Source: Rhizobium leguminosarum
GTDB lineage: Bacteria > Pseudomonadota > Alphaproteobacteria > Rhizobiales > Rhizobiaceae
Length of the DNA: 14,413 nucleotides
Reading direction: 5' to 3'
Assembly: GCF_001652265.1 (NCBI RefSeq)
Contig: NZ_LWBS01000002.1
Coordinates: forward strand, 1-14,413
The notes below the pieces were generated by a model, which was not told where the DNA came from, made no database searches, and saw only the letters and a program-made list of their open reading frames with translations. Positions 14,292 through 14,413 of the stretch are shown piece by piece. Numbering within the stretch: the first letter of the stretch is position 1; every line of letters begins with the position of its first letter. The position numbers and the translations under genes were made by a program.

Positions 14292-14413
14292 GTGCGCCCC
14301 GACGGCGCGTAACACCAGTGGAGGAAGGTTCCACCCAGATAATTGTCGATAGGTCTGGTAGCTGACGAGCGGCTTGGCAGGGTAACCGGCCGGGCCGAAG
14401 CCTCGTGACAAAG
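14292..14413 (+). ncRNA. Candidate 5' end of a group II intron (runs off the window)
   Basis: The segment begins GTGCG, the 5' consensus of group II introns (GTGYG). It then folds into closely packed stems: GCGCC/GGCGC (14294-14298 with 14304-14308), GTGGA/TCCAC (14318-14322 with 14330-14334), CCAGA/TCTGG (14335-14339 with 14354-14358), and GGCTT/AAGCC with an inner GGC/GCC (14371-14402). This density is unlike neighbouring DNA and resembles domain I of bacterial group II introns found on rhizobial plasmids. The reverse transcriptase and domains V/VI would be outside the window, so the call is provisional. Confidence 0.45.

Overview
The window looks like the accessory part of a conjugative plasmid from an alphaproteobacterium of the Rhizobium / Sinorhizobium / Agrobacterium type. 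The evidence is the 3' end of a Ti/rhizobial-type TraA relaxase with BID-like C-terminal repeats, the GC-rich coding bias, and a polyamine-type ABC importer with a GntR regulator in the usual rhizobial arrangement. No tRNA, rRNA or CRISPR array is visible. Species assignment is inference.

Layout. (1) 2-1519, +: C-terminal part of traA. (2) 1546-2030, -: a two-gene antitoxin-like mini-operon, an 80-aa unknown protein followed by a ParD-like antitoxin. They are linked by ATGA overlaps. The ParE-type toxin expected next is missing apart from a possible few start codons that run into the traA end. (3) 2343-4391, +: an atypical OmpR-type response regulator (RR1) and a PLP enzyme of the alpha-oxoamine synthase family (AONS/KBL/ALAS/CqsA fold). 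(4) 4439-8389, -: a four-gene polyamine-type ABC importer in the order ATPase, permease, permease, periplasmic binding protein. (5) 8632-13990, +: a GntR/FCD repressor-like gene, a class III aminotransferase related to glutamate-1-semialdehyde aminomutase, an acetolactate-synthase-like TPP enzyme, a short-chain dehydrogenase, and a second atypical response regulator (RR2) paralogous to RR1. (6) 13991-14413: no convincing gene. From about 14292 a densely paired segment starts with GTGCG and may be the 5' end of a group II intron.

How it may work together. The GntR gene and the ABC operon are divergent, and a perfect 22-bp palindrome lies between them. Two related copies precede the aminotransferase and a weaker one precedes RR1, so one regulator could control import and the enzymes together. 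The three enzyme genes are packed with stop/start overlap or near-overlap. A reasonable but unproven reading is that a small amine is imported, its amino group is moved by the class III aminotransferase, the carbonyl product is joined or cleaved by the TPP enzyme, and an alcohol/ketone step is done by the SDR. The oxoamine synthase would add or make a second alpha-aminoketone. The paralogous regulators at both ends of the block, each lacking the acidic pair and the lysine of a normal receiver and with no histidine kinase nearby, suggest the whole 2.3-14.0 kb block is one unit with non-phosphorelay control. I do not recognise this combination as a named pathway.
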